Below, piece after piece: positions 1 through 7,835 of a DNA stretch of 51,437 bases. How positions within the stretch are numbered: position 1 is the first letter of the stretch; each line of letters starts with the position of its first letter. Position numbers and translations under genes: made by a program. The stretch is from Marine Group I thaumarchaeote (GTDB lineage Archaea > Thermoproteota > Nitrososphaeria > Nitrososphaerales > Nitrosopumilaceae), in the NCBI GenBank assembly GCA_013390905.1, contig JACATG010000008.1, forward strand, positions 1 to 51,437, read 5' to 3'. The notes below the pieces were generated by a model, which had not been told where the DNA came from, searched no databases, and saw only the letters and a program-made list of their open reading frames with translations.

Positions 1-87
1 AACAAAACCTTGCTCGTCAAATAACTTGACCTTATAGTATCTATCAGAATCTGATGAAAATTCCTTTAGAATCTCTCTTTTATCCAA
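1..87 (-). CDS. alaS: Alanyl-tRNA synthetase, N-terminal fragment (runs off the left edge)
   Basis: Only the first 29 codons are present; the rest lies left of the window. The start reads TTG at 85-87 (minus strand), and a strong GGAGG ribosome binding site lies about 10 bases upstream at 98-102. The peptide begins MDKREILKEF and continues with a YYKVKLFDEQGFV-like segment. I recognise this as the archaeal AlaRS amino terminus, which normally runs on into a zinc-type Cys motif. The enzyme charges tRNA-Ala in the cytoplasm. The assignment rests on a short stretch, so another protein with a similar amino end is possible. Confidence 0.6.
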   Translation of the reverse strand, partial: MDKREILKEFSSDSDRYYKVKLFDEQGFV

Positions 88-111
88 CGTTGAGCATCCT
101 CCAATCCAATA

Positions 112-1314
112 TTAAGAATTGTTGTTTAACAATATTCCTTTTTGATTCAGATATGCAAATGCATTGATTAATTCCTCTTGTGAAATCAATCCATCAATAT
201 GCCATTTTGAGATATTTTTTATCCATTTAGGACTATTGCTAGTGTCATAAAGTGAGGTAACTAGAAGAATTTTATCATCATTAAATGATGGATTACCGCG
301 TCCGTCTTGATTACTAGTTAAAATGTACAAACCATCAGGTCCTTGCACCACATCTCTCAGTCTTCCAAATTCTCTCCAGAACAACTTTTCAAAAGAAATT
401 ACATTGTAATCTGAATCAAAGTCAATCATTAGTAGGTGCTGCCCTCTAAGTGAGGCTACCAAATATTTTCCATTCCATTGTGGGATCTCTTCACCATAAT
501 AAAATGAAGCACCTGATGGAGCCCAAGTATCATCACCTGAATGCAATATTGGATTAGTCAAACCGTCTTTTGTTTCATCACCAATTACATCAGGCCAACC
601 ATAATTTTTTCCAGGTTCTATTACGTTCACTTCATCGTGTGCAGATGAACCATGTTCTGTTGCAACCAAAACTCCAAATTCATCCCAATCAATTCCTTGA
701 GGATTACGGTGTCCAAATGAATACACCGCCGAATCTGAAAATGGATTGTCATCAGGTATTGTTCCATCAGAATTTATCCTGAGAATTTTACCTGAAACAG
801 AATCTAGTCTTTGTGAAAGATTAGGATCTCCTGCATCGCCAGTTGTAACATACAACTTACCATCTGGCCCAAACTTTATTCTACCGCCATCATGGTATGA
901 TGCCCCTGGAATATTTTCAAGTAGAATCTTGTCTTCAGTTAGAACATTGTTTGATTCTACAAATCGCACGAGTTTATTCTTTGTTGATAGAAATTCATTG
1001 TAAGTATAGTAGATGTAGATGTAGTGATTTGATTCAAAGTCAGGATCCAGTGCTATTCCAAGCATTCCTCCCTCTCCACCTCCTACATTTAACGACATGA
1101 TTTGTTTTTGTATTGAATTCTCAATTACATTCAAGGTTCCTGTTCTTTCAGAAAAGAAGATCCTGCCATCTGGTGCAAAATCAATACTCCATGGAATAGA
1201 AAGATTCTCAGCTACTACCTCTACTTTCACTCCCAAGTCAGGATAAGATTCTGCAAAAGCCATACTTGTCATTCCAAAAATAATTAGAATAGAAAAAGTA
1301 ATTGTGGTTTTCAT
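112..1314 (-). CDS. Secreted PQQ-type sugar dehydrogenase family protein (GSDH/Asd-like)
   Basis: About 400 residues. The chosen start (MKTTITFS) puts a classic signal peptide first, with a hydrophobic stretch ending in AFAES; an in-frame upstream extension to 1386 would bury it. The mature part is a six-bladed beta-propeller of the glucose/sorbosone dehydrogenase family, seen in IPWSIDFAPDGRIFFSERTG, the YHDGGRIKFGPDGKLYVTTGDAG segment, GHRNPQGIDWD and ATEHGSSAHDEVN. In characterised relatives PQQ binds in the centre and aldose sugars are oxidised outside the cell. Whether this archaeon makes or imports PQQ cannot be judged here, so the real cofactor is open. It is divergent from the gene at 1373; an AT-rich TATA-like stretch at 1331-1340 fits its promoter. 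Confidence 0.8.
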   Translation of the reverse strand: MKTTITFSILIIFGMTSMAFAESYPDLGVKVEVVAENLSIPWSIDFAPDGRIFFSERTGTLNVIENSIQKQIMSLNVGGGEGGMLGIALDPDFESNHYIYIYYTYNEFLSTKNKLVRFVESNNVLTEDKILLENIPGASYHDGGRIKFGPDGKLYVTTGDAGDPNLSQRLDSVSGKILRINSDGTIPDDNPFSDSAVYSFGHRNPQGIDWDEFGVLVATEHGSSAHDEVNVIEPGKNYGWPDVIGDETKDGLTNPILHSGDDTWAPSGASFYYGEEIPQWNGKYLVASLRGQHLLMIDFDSDYNVISFEKLFWREFGRLRDVVQGPDGLYILTSNQDGRGNPSFNDDKILLVTSLYDTSNSPKWIKNISKWHIDGLISQEELINAFAYLNQKGILLNNNS

Positions 1315-1372
1315 ACTGTTCATTTGTGCTGATAAATAATACATTAAATACACTATCAATTTCAAATAACTT

Positions 1373-1882
1373 ATGTTTGGAAGCAAGCTGGCCCTGAAAG
1401 AAGGAACTCATGTTTTCTCTACTAAAAAGAATGGTGAATTTTACGACTTTATCTTTGGAGTAATTACAGGTATAGATGGCAGACAAGTCGGGATTAATGG
1501 CGTAATTGTCAATCCTGTTGGCCTCAAAAATAAGGTAGAACAAGGAAAGACAGGGGAAAGATCACGAGAGATACTTGAGCATCCAACCCCTGATAATGTT
1601 GTTCTAGCTTTAGTGTATAGAGTAGAGTACGAAAATTATGCTGATGTAATTGATCTTGATAAAGACAAATGCGATCTTATTCCTCCACAGGTTTATTCAA
1701 TGTTAGATGGTTGGATTCGGGAATCCCTATCAGAATTTCTCAACAAAGTATTGTCATTACCTCTCGGTTCCGAAAGAGATGAAGCAAAACTGCTTTTGAG
1801 AAGCAGAATGGAGTCTTTGATGGATAAAAATCTGAAAAGAGCACTTTATTCCGTTTGTCGAAGTCTTAAAATCTTGAACTAG
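1373..1882 (+). CDS. Conserved-looking protein of unknown function
   Basis: 169 residues from ATG at 1373, with a TATA-like ATTAAATAC at 1343-1351, about 26 bases upstream, which fits a leaderless message. I do not recognise the family. The first half is rich in glycine and beta-branched residues, including FGVITGIDGRQVGINGVIVN, suggesting a small beta fold. The second half looks helical and basic (ESLSEFLNKVLSLPLGSERDEAKLLLRSRMESL). No signal peptide or membrane segment is visible, so it is probably cytoplasmic. It lies just upstream of the ribosomal stalk gene with its own promoter region, so the neighbourhood says little about its job. Confidence 0.65.
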   Translation: MFGSKLALKEGTHVFSTKKNGEFYDFIFGVITGIDGRQVGINGVIVNPVGLKNKVEQGKTGERSREILEHPTPDNVVLALVYRVEYENYADVIDLDKDKCDLIPPQVYSMLDGWIRESLSEFLNKVLSLPLGSERDEAKLLLRSRMESLMDKNLKRALYSVCRSLKILN

Positions 1883-1913
1883 TTTTCAAATTTCAGGCGT
1901 GATTTCTCCATAG

Positions 1914-1922
1914 TTTTATATT
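1914..1922 (+). promoter_or_regulatory. TATA-like box for rpl12
   Basis: TTTTATATT lies about 25-33 bases before the rpl12 ATG. That is the spacing expected for an archaeal TATA box driving a leaderless or nearly leaderless message. No ribosome binding site precedes the ATG. Confidence 0.5.
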
Positions 1923-1946
1923 ATGCCCTAAGAAAATCTCGATACA

Positions 1947-2255
1947 ATGGAATATGTTTACGCTGCTTTACTTCTTCACAAGCTAAAGAAAGACGTCAAT
2001 GAAGCAAACATCAGCTCAGTTGTAAAAGCATCTGGTACTGAAGTTAATGAAGCTCAAGTGAAATCACTAGTTGCAGCATTAGCCGATGTAAATATCGATG
2101 ATGCAGTCAAAGCCGCACCTGTAGCAGTTGCAGCAGCCGCACCAGCAGCAGATGCACCAAAGGCCGGTGGTGAAGCAAAGAAAGAGGAAAAACCAAAAGA
2201 CGATGGTAAATCCGAAGAAGCAGCCATGGAAGGATTGTCTTCTCTGTTTGGCTAG
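1947..2255 (+). CDS. rpl12: Large-subunit ribosomal stalk protein P1 (archaeal L12)
   Basis: 102 residues with the three parts of archaeal P1. An amino-terminal helical dimer and P0-binding domain begins MEYVYAALLLHKL. An Ala/Pro hinge follows at about residues 57-72. The charged tail ends in EEAAMEGLSSLFG, close to the conserved ending that recruits GTPase translation factors. Copies bind the carboxyl end of P0 to make the stalk. In most archaea this gene follows rplP0 directly. Here it is separate, on the opposite strand, with its own promoter, about 700 bases beyond the end of rplP0, so its dosage may be set by its own promoter. Confidence 0.95.
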   Translation: MEYVYAALLLHKLKKDVNEANISSVVKASGTEVNEAQVKSLVAALADVNIDDAVKAAPVAVAAAAPAADAPKAGGEAKKEEKPKDDGKSEEAAMEGLSSLFG

Positions 2256-2330
2256 ATAACTTTATTTCAATTTACTTTAGATCTTTATTTTTATGAATCT
2301 TAATTAGCAATAGAATTGTCTTTGTATTGA

Positions 2331-2969
2331 TTGGTAGATTTCTCTTTTCCAATAGATGGGTTCATTAGCATTCTTGATTATTTGGGCACAATAGCTTTTG
2401 CAGTAACTGGAGCATCAAAAGCAATTGCACACAAGGCTGATATTTTTGGAATTCTTGTTTTAGCTACTGTAGTTGGAGTGGCAGGCGGAATTACCAGAGA
2501 TATAATATTTGGTAGATTTCCTACAGCCTTTTCAGATCCTACCTATGTTAGTCTAACTGTTATTACTGGAATTGTAATGTTCTTCCTTTATTCATATTTT
2601 AAAAAGCGCATGAATGTTTGGTTAGTTTTTGATGCAATAGGATTAGGAGTTTTTTCAATTATAGGAGCTTCAATTGCATATCAAATAGTTGGATTAGACT
2701 TTCTTTCAATGTTGTTTGCAGGAGTAATTACTGCAATAGGGGGTGGAATTCTTAGAGATATTTTTGTTAGAGATATTCCAATAGTTTTTGTTAAAGAAGT
2801 CTATGCTGTTGCAAGTATAATTGGAATTGTAATATTTTACACTATTCTTTCATATGGTGTGGACATGCAAGTTGCATCGATAATTGGAATTGTTGCAGCA
2901 ACCGGAATAAGATTACTTGCAATGAAGTATAAATGGAATCTTCCTAGAGTAAAAGACAGTACTGATTAG
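2331..2969 (+). CDS. UPF0126/TRIC-family membrane channel
   Basis: 212 residues from a TTG start. The protein is almost entirely membrane helices, about seven, built as two homologous three-helix repeats. Each repeat carries the family signature of a Gly-rich turn followed by RD: VGVAGGITRDIIFGRFP and AIGGGILRDIFVRDIP. This is the prokaryotic TRIC-like/YicG family. Members act as monovalent cation channels in some prokaryotes and as glycine transporters in some bacteria, so the substrate is not certain. Its end overlaps the convergent rplP0 gene by four bases. Confidence 0.8.
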   Translation: MVDFSFPIDGFISILDYLGTIAFAVTGASKAIAHKADIFGILVLATVVGVAGGITRDIIFGRFPTAFSDPTYVSLTVITGIVMFFLYSYFKKRMNVWLVFDAIGLGVFSIIGASIAYQIVGLDFLSMLFAGVITAIGGGILRDIFVRDIPIVFVKEVYAVASIIGIVIFYTILSYGVDMQVASIIGIVAATGIRLLAMKYKWNLPRVKDSTD

Positions 2970-3832
2970 GCAGGTTTGTAATCTTTTGCTTTTCCAGCAA
3001 CTGCTCTTGCTTGAGCATCTGCTTTTTGCAAAATCTGTTCCTTTGTTTCATCAGTCATAAATCCTGACTCGACAGATACAGAGCGTGCAGATTGTGCTGC
3101 TTTACTAAGAATTTGTGAAATGTTGTCCGGTGTGATATAAGCTGCTGCAATAGATAATGAAACTGCTTCTTGGTGTGCTTGTGCAAATTCTCCTCTAATC
3201 TTCTCAACATCAATTACCATCTCTGCTTCAACATACTTGACGCCATCTTCTAGGGCTACATAGAGCAAAATTCCAGCCTCTACAGGCTTGATATCTAGTT
3301 TTCCAAGAATTGATGCTAATTTTTCATTGATAACTTCGCCTTTTAGTACCGGAGTTGTATCCTTTGCAATCCAAATTGTTCCTTGATCAATTTTAGTTGG
3401 AATTCCTGCTTCTTTGAATTCTGTAAGCATTGGTCCTGGTGCAATTCCCGTGTTTTTTGCAGGTACCACAACATCTAGACTTGCAACATCTCCTCCTCTC
3501 GCCATCATCATGATTTTATTTTTGGCTAGAAGGACATTTAGCTTGAATGGTGACATGTTGGTAAACATGAACATACATTGTCCTGAAAGCTCTCTAACAA
3601 TGTCTTTGATTCCTGGTACGTCAATTTGCTCCAGGGCTTTTTGTGCAACTTTATCTTTTATACTAACAAATTCTACGTCATCTTTGAGAATTTTTCTTAA
3701 AGGCAATATCTGTGTAGAACGTACCTTGTACATTTTGATTAGAGCTAGAACTTTGTATTTTTTTGGCAGCTCTTGTAACTGTTGATACATTTGGGTTTTT
3801 CTTTTGGGATAAGATGTTCTATTCTCATGCAA
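2966..3832 (-). CDS. rplP0: Large-subunit ribosomal protein P0 (archaeal L10)
   Basis: 288 residues. The amino part carries RKTQMYQQLQELPKKYKV, the rRNA-binding L10 domain. The middle P0 insertion includes TKIDQGTIWIAKDTTPV. The carboxyl part has helical segments that in archaea carry several P1 dimers. The extreme acidic LFG ending usual in archaeal P0 is not present; the protein ends in AVAGKAKDYKPA. The start is taken as TTG at 3830-3832, because the RKT segment belongs to the family; it overlaps the end of rpl1 by eight bases, which implies translational coupling. P0 anchors the GTPase stalk on the 50S subunit. Confidence 0.93.
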   Translation of the reverse strand: MHENRTSYPKRKTQMYQQLQELPKKYKVLALIKMYKVRSTQILPLRKILKDDVEFVSIKDKVAQKALEQIDVPGIKDIVRELSGQCMFMFTNMSPFKLNVLLAKNKIMMMARGGDVASLDVVVPAKNTGIAPGPMLTEFKEAGIPTKIDQGTIWIAKDTTPVLKGEVINEKLASILGKLDIKPVEAGILLYVALEDGVKYVEAEMVIDVEKIRGEFAQAHQEAVSLSIAAAYITPDNISQILSKAAQSARSVSVESGFMTDETKEQILQKADAQARAVAGKAKDYKPA

Positions 3833-4487
3833 ATTTCTTCTTGACCTCTTGTACTTGTTTTATTGGTTTACCCATTGTAGTTTTTACCATTATTCGTTTG
3901 ATATTTCTCTCCCCGTTTGGCAATTTCTTTTCAATTGCAGTAAGAACAGCATGTGCATTAATTGCCAAGTCAGTATCTTCCATAGATTCATCTCCAATTT
4001 TACATGATATGGATAAAGATGCTCTTGTTCTAACTTTGATTGATGTTCTAAATCTTTGTAAAAATGATTCAATAGGTGCATCAAATGGAACTGGAGTTGG
4101 CATCTTTCCTCTAGGGCCTAAAAGCTGACCCAAAGTTTTTCCTACAAGTGGCATAACTTTAGTATCTGCCAAAAAGAAATCATATTTGTTAATAAATTTC
4201 CGAGACTCTCTTTTGTTAGTTGCAAATTTATCTAGTTCACTTGTCCCAATAACAGCATCAGCATTTGCCTGTTTTGCTTTCAGGCTCATATCTCCTGTGG
4301 CTATAACACAAACAGTTGCTGGAGAACTTGTCTTTGGGAGCTGAACCACTTCATTAAGGGCAAATCCCTTCTTGACGTCAATATCTTTGAAATTTATGAT
4401 TAATTCTATGGCTTGAGTAAATTTCCTCTGTTTAGTTGCAGTCTTGGCTTCTTTAATCACTTCAACTAGCTGTGTCTCTGTAATCAT
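3825..4487 (-). CDS. rpl1: Large-subunit ribosomal protein L1
   Basis: About 220 residues, starting MITETQLVEVIKEA; an ATG three codons upstream is also possible. The two-domain L1 fold is clear from FVNFKDID-like beta strands, VIGTSELDKFA, and the family signature LGPRGKMPTPVPFDAPIESF. L1 forms the mobile stalk at the E site and in several archaea and bacteria represses its own mRNA. An AT-rich TTTTAAG element about 26-30 bases upstream fits a leaderless promoter. It is the first gene of an L1-P0 pair cut off from rpl11 by an opposing Lrp gene. Confidence 0.95.
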   Translation of the reverse strand: MITETQLVEVIKEAKTATKQRKFTQAIELIINFKDIDVKKGFALNEVVQLPKTSSPATVCVIATGDMSLKAKQANADAVIGTSELDKFATNKRESRKFINKYDFFLADTKVMPLVGKTLGQLLGPRGKMPTPVPFDAPIESFLQRFRTSIKVRTRASLSISCKIGDESMEDTDLAINAHAVLTAIEKKLPNGERNIKRIMVKTTMGKPIKQVQEVKKKFA

Positions 4488-4620
4488 TACGAACATTTTC
4501 GAAAAAGCCTACTTAAAATCGTTTAGAGATTAAAATTTCTGATTTTCATTTATTTTAAAAAATTACACGTTTAATATAAAAAAATTGTAATTCCAAGAGA
4601 AATTTATCTCAAAACCTACA

Positions 4621-4630
4621 TATATTAAAT
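4621..4630 (+). promoter_or_regulatory. TATA-like box for the Lrp-family gene
   Basis: TATATTAAAT lies 24-33 bases before the TTG start at 4654. The spacing fits a leaderless transcript and supports the TTG over the internal ATG at 4678. Confidence 0.45.
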
Positions 4631-4653
4631 CATAATCATATTTTTCGAATACG

Positions 4654-5109
4654 TTGCAGCGATTTGATGATCTGGATATGAAGTTGCTTTTCGAATTAAC
4701 CAAAGATGGTTCTATCTCTGTTCCTAATTTGTCAAAAAAACTTGGAATCAATGCTTCTGTGCTGTATAGCAGAATCAAGAGATTACAGAAGAAAAAACTA
4801 ATCAAAAAATTTACCGTGGAAATAGATGATTCCCTCTTAGGTATCGGTGTAAAAGCTACCGTTGGAATCAACCGAGATCCTAAATACAAGGATTCAATTC
4901 ATGAAAAATTCATGGAAATCCCAGAAGTTGTCTCAATATCAGAAATTACTGGCAGATTTGATATACTGATTAAAATTTATGCCAAGAGCCTTGAATCCCT
5001 TCATACTGTGGTAATTGAAAAAATTGGAAAAATAGACGGCATTCAAAATACTGAAACCTTTGTAGAACTACAAAGAACCAATAAAGATCCTGTTTATTTA
5101 ATTCAATAA
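4654..5109 (+). CDS. Lrp/AsnC-family transcriptional regulator
   Basis: 151 residues. The amino part is a winged helix-turn-helix (LDMKLLFELTKDGSISVPNL, then SKKLGINASVLYSRIKRLQKKKLIKKFTVEID). The carboxyl RAM/AsnC ligand-binding domain shows VVSISEITGRFDILIKIYAKS. Such proteins form dimers or octamers on DNA and often sense amino acids. It is the only plus-strand gene inside the minus-strand L11/L1/P0 ribosomal block and ends one base before rpl11 ends, so its message runs towards rpl11. Its targets cannot be told from the sequence; the nearest divergent promoter is that of rpl1. Confidence 0.88.
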   Translation: MQRFDDLDMKLLFELTKDGSISVPNLSKKLGINASVLYSRIKRLQKKKLIKKFTVEIDDSLLGIGVKATVGINRDPKYKDSIHEKFMEIPEVVSISEITGRFDILIKIYAKSLESLHTVVIEKIGKIDGIQNTETFVELQRTNKDPVYLIQ

Positions 5110-5589
5110 TTATTGGAATTTCTCATCCCATTTGCCCTCATTAATTTCGACAGTAATTTCTTTTGGAGTCTTTCCTTCTATTTTTACTCCTAATGCGACA
5201 CATGTACCAACTATGGTTTTTGCAACAGATTTCAATGAAGAAGCATAAGATTTCTCAAGTTTTGTATTTGCTACTTTAACAATTCCATCCATTGTGACAT
5301 CTCCTACCCACTCAGTACCTGATGCTCCTGAACCTTTCTGAATTCCTGCTTCTTTCATAATGAGTGCTGCAACTGAAGGAATACCAATTTCAATTTCATA
5401 CTTTTTTGTATCGGTATCAACAACAACAGTTACTGGGACTTTCATTCCCTCAAAGTCTTTTGTTTTATCATTGATTGCCTTGATAACTTCCATAATGTTA
5501 ACTCCTAGAGGACCCAATGCTGGACCTAATGGCGGACCTGCAGATGCTCCTCCTCCAGTTACAAGTGCTGATACTTTTTGTTCTCCCAT
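5110..5589 (-). CDS. rpl11: Large-subunit ribosomal protein L11
   Basis: 159 residues beginning MGEQKVSALVTGGGASAGPP, followed by LGPALGPLGVNIMEVIKAINDKTKDFEGMKVPV. The glycine/proline amino domain interacts with GTPase factors. The carboxyl domain binds the 23S GTPase-centre RNA, where GSGASGTEWVGDVTMDGIVK lies. It follows nusG after a 35-base gap in the archaeal order secE-nusG-rpl11. The usual next genes, rpl1 and rplP0, come only after an opposing Lrp gene, so the operon is interrupted here. Confidence 0.95.
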   Translation of the reverse strand: MGEQKVSALVTGGGASAGPPLGPALGPLGVNIMEVIKAINDKTKDFEGMKVPVTVVVDTDTKKYEIEIGIPSVAALIMKEAGIQKGSGASGTEWVGDVTMDGIVKVANTKLEKSYASSLKSVAKTIVGTCVALGVKIEGKTPKEITVEINEGKWDEKFQ

Positions 5590-5624
5590 TTTTTATCTAC
5601 TCTATACGAAAAATTTAATCCTTA

Positions 5625-6083
5625 CTAAGCCTCACTTGATAGTTTCAGATAGTTTGCGTCTACTGTAACTGGTAATTGATATGAAGCATCCAACAAAACC
5701 ACAGTTGCTTCTTCTTTGTCAACATCTATTCTAGTAACTGTTGCTTTCATTCCTTTGAATGGACCTCCTGTGATTTCGACTATATTATCTACTGCTAATT
5801 GTGAAACTGTGGATTTTTTGATAAGATATCCCTCAATATCTTTGAATTCTAATTCTCCTCTTAATTGGCCACGAATATGTCTAATTCCTTCAACTGCCAT
5901 GTAAGCATCACTTGGATTGATTGCTTCAATTACAACATAGCCTTTCAGATTGTCAACTAGCAAAACTGATTGAATGTTAATTTTATCTGCCTTTGCTTTA
6001 GCTTCTAATAATCTCATTACCACTTTTTCTTGTCCACCAGTGGTCCTAATTGCAAATAAATGTGATTTTACTTCCTCTGTCAA
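5625..6083 (-). CDS. spt5: Transcription elongation factor NusG/Spt5
   Basis: 152 residues from a TTG start two bases after the secE stop. An amino NGN domain (SHLFAIRTTGGQEKVVMRLL; GYVVIEAINPSDAYMAVEGI) is followed by a KOW domain (DNIVEITGGPFKGMKATVTRID). Archaeal Spt5 clamps RNA polymerase with Spt4, raises processivity and can couple transcription to translation. It is cotranscribed with secE and rpl11, the conserved archaeal arrangement. Confidence 0.95.
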   Translation of the reverse strand: MTEEVKSHLFAIRTTGGQEKVVMRLLEAKAKADKINIQSVLLVDNLKGYVVIEAINPSDAYMAVEGIRHIRGQLRGELEFKDIEGYLIKKSTVSQLAVDNIVEITGGPFKGMKATVTRIDVDKEEATVVLLDASYQLPVTVDANYLKLSSEA

Positions 6084-6085
6084 TT

Positions 6086-6265
6086 CTATCTACCAAACGT
6101 AATTACCGAAAAAACAAACTGAATAATAAACCCAATCGAACCAACTCCTGCTATTCCAAACATTACCAATCTAAGATGTTGTGAATACTCATCTCTGTCT
6201 GGTTTTTTGGCCATTTTCATAGTATTGGCCATGTTTCTCAAAGTCTGCTTTGGGTTTAATTTCAT
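6086..6265 (-). CDS. secE: Preprotein translocase subunit SecE (Sec61 gamma)
   Basis: A 59-residue gene with ATG at 6263-6265. It starts MKLNPKQTLRNMANTMKMAK, has the amphipathic segment KKPDRDEYSQHLRLV and ends with one membrane helix (MFGIAGVGSIGFIIQFVFSV). That is the whole architecture of archaeal SecE, which embraces SecY in the membrane. Its place immediately before nusG confirms it. A TATA-like element (ATATAA on the minus strand, 6289-6294) about 25 bases before the ATG suggests a leaderless message. Confidence 0.92.
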   Translation of the reverse strand: MKLNPKQTLRNMANTMKMAKKPDRDEYSQHLRLVMFGIAGVGSIGFIIQFVFSVITFGR

Positions 6266-6304
6266 TGCTGGAAATTAATAAGGTGTCCTTATATCTCTTA
6301 TCTC

Positions 6305-7081
6305 ATGGACTTACTAGTTGCATATCGAGATGACCCTGCAGGTCACAACATGGCAAAATTTCTTTCGAAAGAAATGATTCAAGAAGGTGATATTTTTCGT
6401 GGGAAATATTATGACTTGGTAATAATTCCAACTCCTGCCATTTCTGCTGATTGGTTAGAAGAAAAATATGACTATGACGGATTTGTATTTCTCTCAAAAC
6501 ATGCTGCAGAATCTGGAGTATTGGCTCTGACTTGCCATTGCACCGGAAATTTTTCTGAAGCTAAATTTGGTGGAAACAATAGACAGATTGCAGTCCCTCA
6601 CCCACATCTTCAAAAAGCATATCTTCAAACTTTGAAGAAAAACCAGTCTCAATTTTTAGAATTTCAAATCACTATTGAGGCCACACACCATGGACCTACT
6701 GCATTAACTAAACCATCCATATTCATAGAAATAGGCACATCTGAAAAACAATGGAATGATATATCCTTGTGCAATTCAGTAGCAACTTTGGTTCACCAAG
6801 TAATTTCACAACCAATTAAAGAAAATCCTGTTGCAATTTGTTTTGGAGGAACTCATTATCCTTCAAAATTTACTAATGAACTACTTGAAGGGAAACATGC
6901 ACTTGGAACCGTTATTCCAAAACATGCATTAGACGATCTTGATGAAAAATTATTCTCTCACATTCTTGCACAAAATAGTATGGCACAAACTGCTCTTTTA
7001 GATTGGGGTGGATTGGGTTCCAATAAACAAAAAGTACTTGATTTTCTTGAATCAACAGAACTTGAGGTTATCAAACTTTGA
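6305..7081 (+). CDS. dtdA: D-aminoacyl-tRNA deacylase, archaeal type (DTD2)
   Basis: 258 residues. It frees tRNAs from mischarged D-amino acids in the cytoplasm, a proofreading step. Family markers are FLSKHAAESGVLALTCHCTG, the segment IEATHHGPTALTKPSIFIEIG, FGGTHYPSKFT and LGTVIPKHALDDL, whose histidines are the likely zinc ligands. ATTAATA at 6274-6280 is placed to be its TATA box, interleaved with the opposing secE promoter. The following alkyltransferase start overlaps its stop codon, so the two are probably translated together. Confidence 0.9.
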   Translation: MDLLVAYRDDPAGHNMAKFLSKEMIQEGDIFRGKYYDLVIIPTPAISADWLEEKYDYDGFVFLSKHAAESGVLALTCHCTGNFSEAKFGGNNRQIAVPHPHLQKAYLQTLKKNQSQFLEFQITIEATHHGPTALTKPSIFIEIGTSEKQWNDISLCNSVATLVHQVISQPIKENPVAICFGGTHYPSKFTNELLEGKHALGTVIPKHALDDLDEKLFSHILAQNSMAQTALLDWGGLGSNKQKVLDFLESTELEVIKL

Positions 7082-7377
7082 ATCTTGAACAAAAGATTTA
7101 CAAAAAATTACTAGAGGTTCCAAAAGGCCAAATCACAACTTATGGTGAATTAGCTAAAGCTGTTGGACTGAAAAATGGACAGAGAATCATTGGAAAAATA
7201 ATGAACAAAAATCCTTATCCTGTGATTATTCCATGTCATAGAGTTGTAATGTCTACTGGAAAAATTGGCGGTTACGCATATGGAGAAGGTATCAAAACCA
7301 AATTACTAAATGACGAGTGTATTCAAATTAAAAATGGCAAGATTATAGATTTGGAAAAAAAGGTCTATCGGTTCTAG
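7078..7377 (+). CDS. ogt: Short O6-alkylguanine-DNA alkyltransferase (Ogt/MGMT DNA-binding domain only)
   Basis: 99 residues from a TTG that overlaps the dtdA stop. It contains only the active-site/DNA-binding domain: VPKGQITTYGELAKAVGLKN, the RIIGKIMNKNPYPVIIP segment, and the PCHRVV motif that holds the alkyl-accepting cysteine. Because the Cys is present it is not an alkyltransferase-like protein, which has Trp there. The amino-terminal domain of full-length MGMT (about 170 residues) is missing, as in other small archaeal and bacterial Ogt homologues. It would repair O6-methylguanine by suicide transfer. The end overlaps rpl19e on the other strand by four bases. Confidence 0.85.
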   Translation: MNLEQKIYKKLLEVPKGQITTYGELAKAVGLKNGQRIIGKIMNKNPYPVIIPCHRVVMSTGKIGGYAYGEGIKTKLLNDECIQIKNGKIIDLEKKVYRF

Positions 7378-7835
7378 TTCTTTCTACCTGCTTTGATTTC
7401 TTCCATCAAAGTTCTAAGATGTGCTTTATTTCTAACCGTATTTCCACCAACTCTTTTGTAGAGTGCCCAAAATTCTAGATTAGTCAAATCTTTTCTGTCT
7501 TTTGCAATCTTTAACAATCGTCTCAATGAACGAACTTTAGCAACGTATACTTGTTTTTTACCTACCCGTGCTCCCTTCCTACCACGTTTCGAACCTTGAG
7601 TTGTTCCTCTTTTGTTCTTTTGAGCTTTCTTTTTGTGTGCCCTGCCTTTAGATGTACCTGTAAATGATTTAACTGTGATTGTATTTGCTGTAACGAGACT
7701 TCGAATATTTTCTCTTGTGATTGCATCTGCAACATCATCTAGATGATCAGTATCAAATCTTATTCTATGAACTCCAACACCTATAACTCTAGACGCTAGT
7801 CTTTTCTTAGCTTTAAGATTTACTACCAATTGCAC
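7374..7835 (-). CDS. rpl19e: Large-subunit ribosomal protein L19e
   Basis: 153 residues. It shows NLKAKKRLASRVIGVGVHRI, a very basic linker (KGRAHKKKAQKNKRGTTQGS) and the conserved YVAKVRSLRRLLKIAKDRKDL helix. The start is a GTG at 7833-7835, or a TTG two codons later; either overlaps the end of rpl32e by up to 23 bases. It sits on the 50S surface near the subunit bridge. In most archaea rpl18 follows, but here the gene ends against ogt and rpl18 is about 7.6 kb away on the other strand. Confidence 0.94.
   Translation of the reverse strand: MQLVVNLKAKKRLASRVIGVGVHRIRFDTDHLDDVADAITRENIRSLVTANTITVKSFTGTSKGRAHKKKAQKNKRGTTQGSKRGRKGARVGKKQVYVAKVRSLRRLLKIAKDRKDLTNLEFWALYKRVGGNTVRNKAHLRTLMEEIKAGRKN

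Noticed and set aside
4563-4889. Minus-strand 108-residue frame
   Set aside because: Lies opposite the Lrp gene and its AT-rich promoter, with no family features.
7078-7377. Alkyltransferase-like (ATL) protein
   Set aside because: ATL proteins have Trp in place of the active Cys; here PCHRV is intact.
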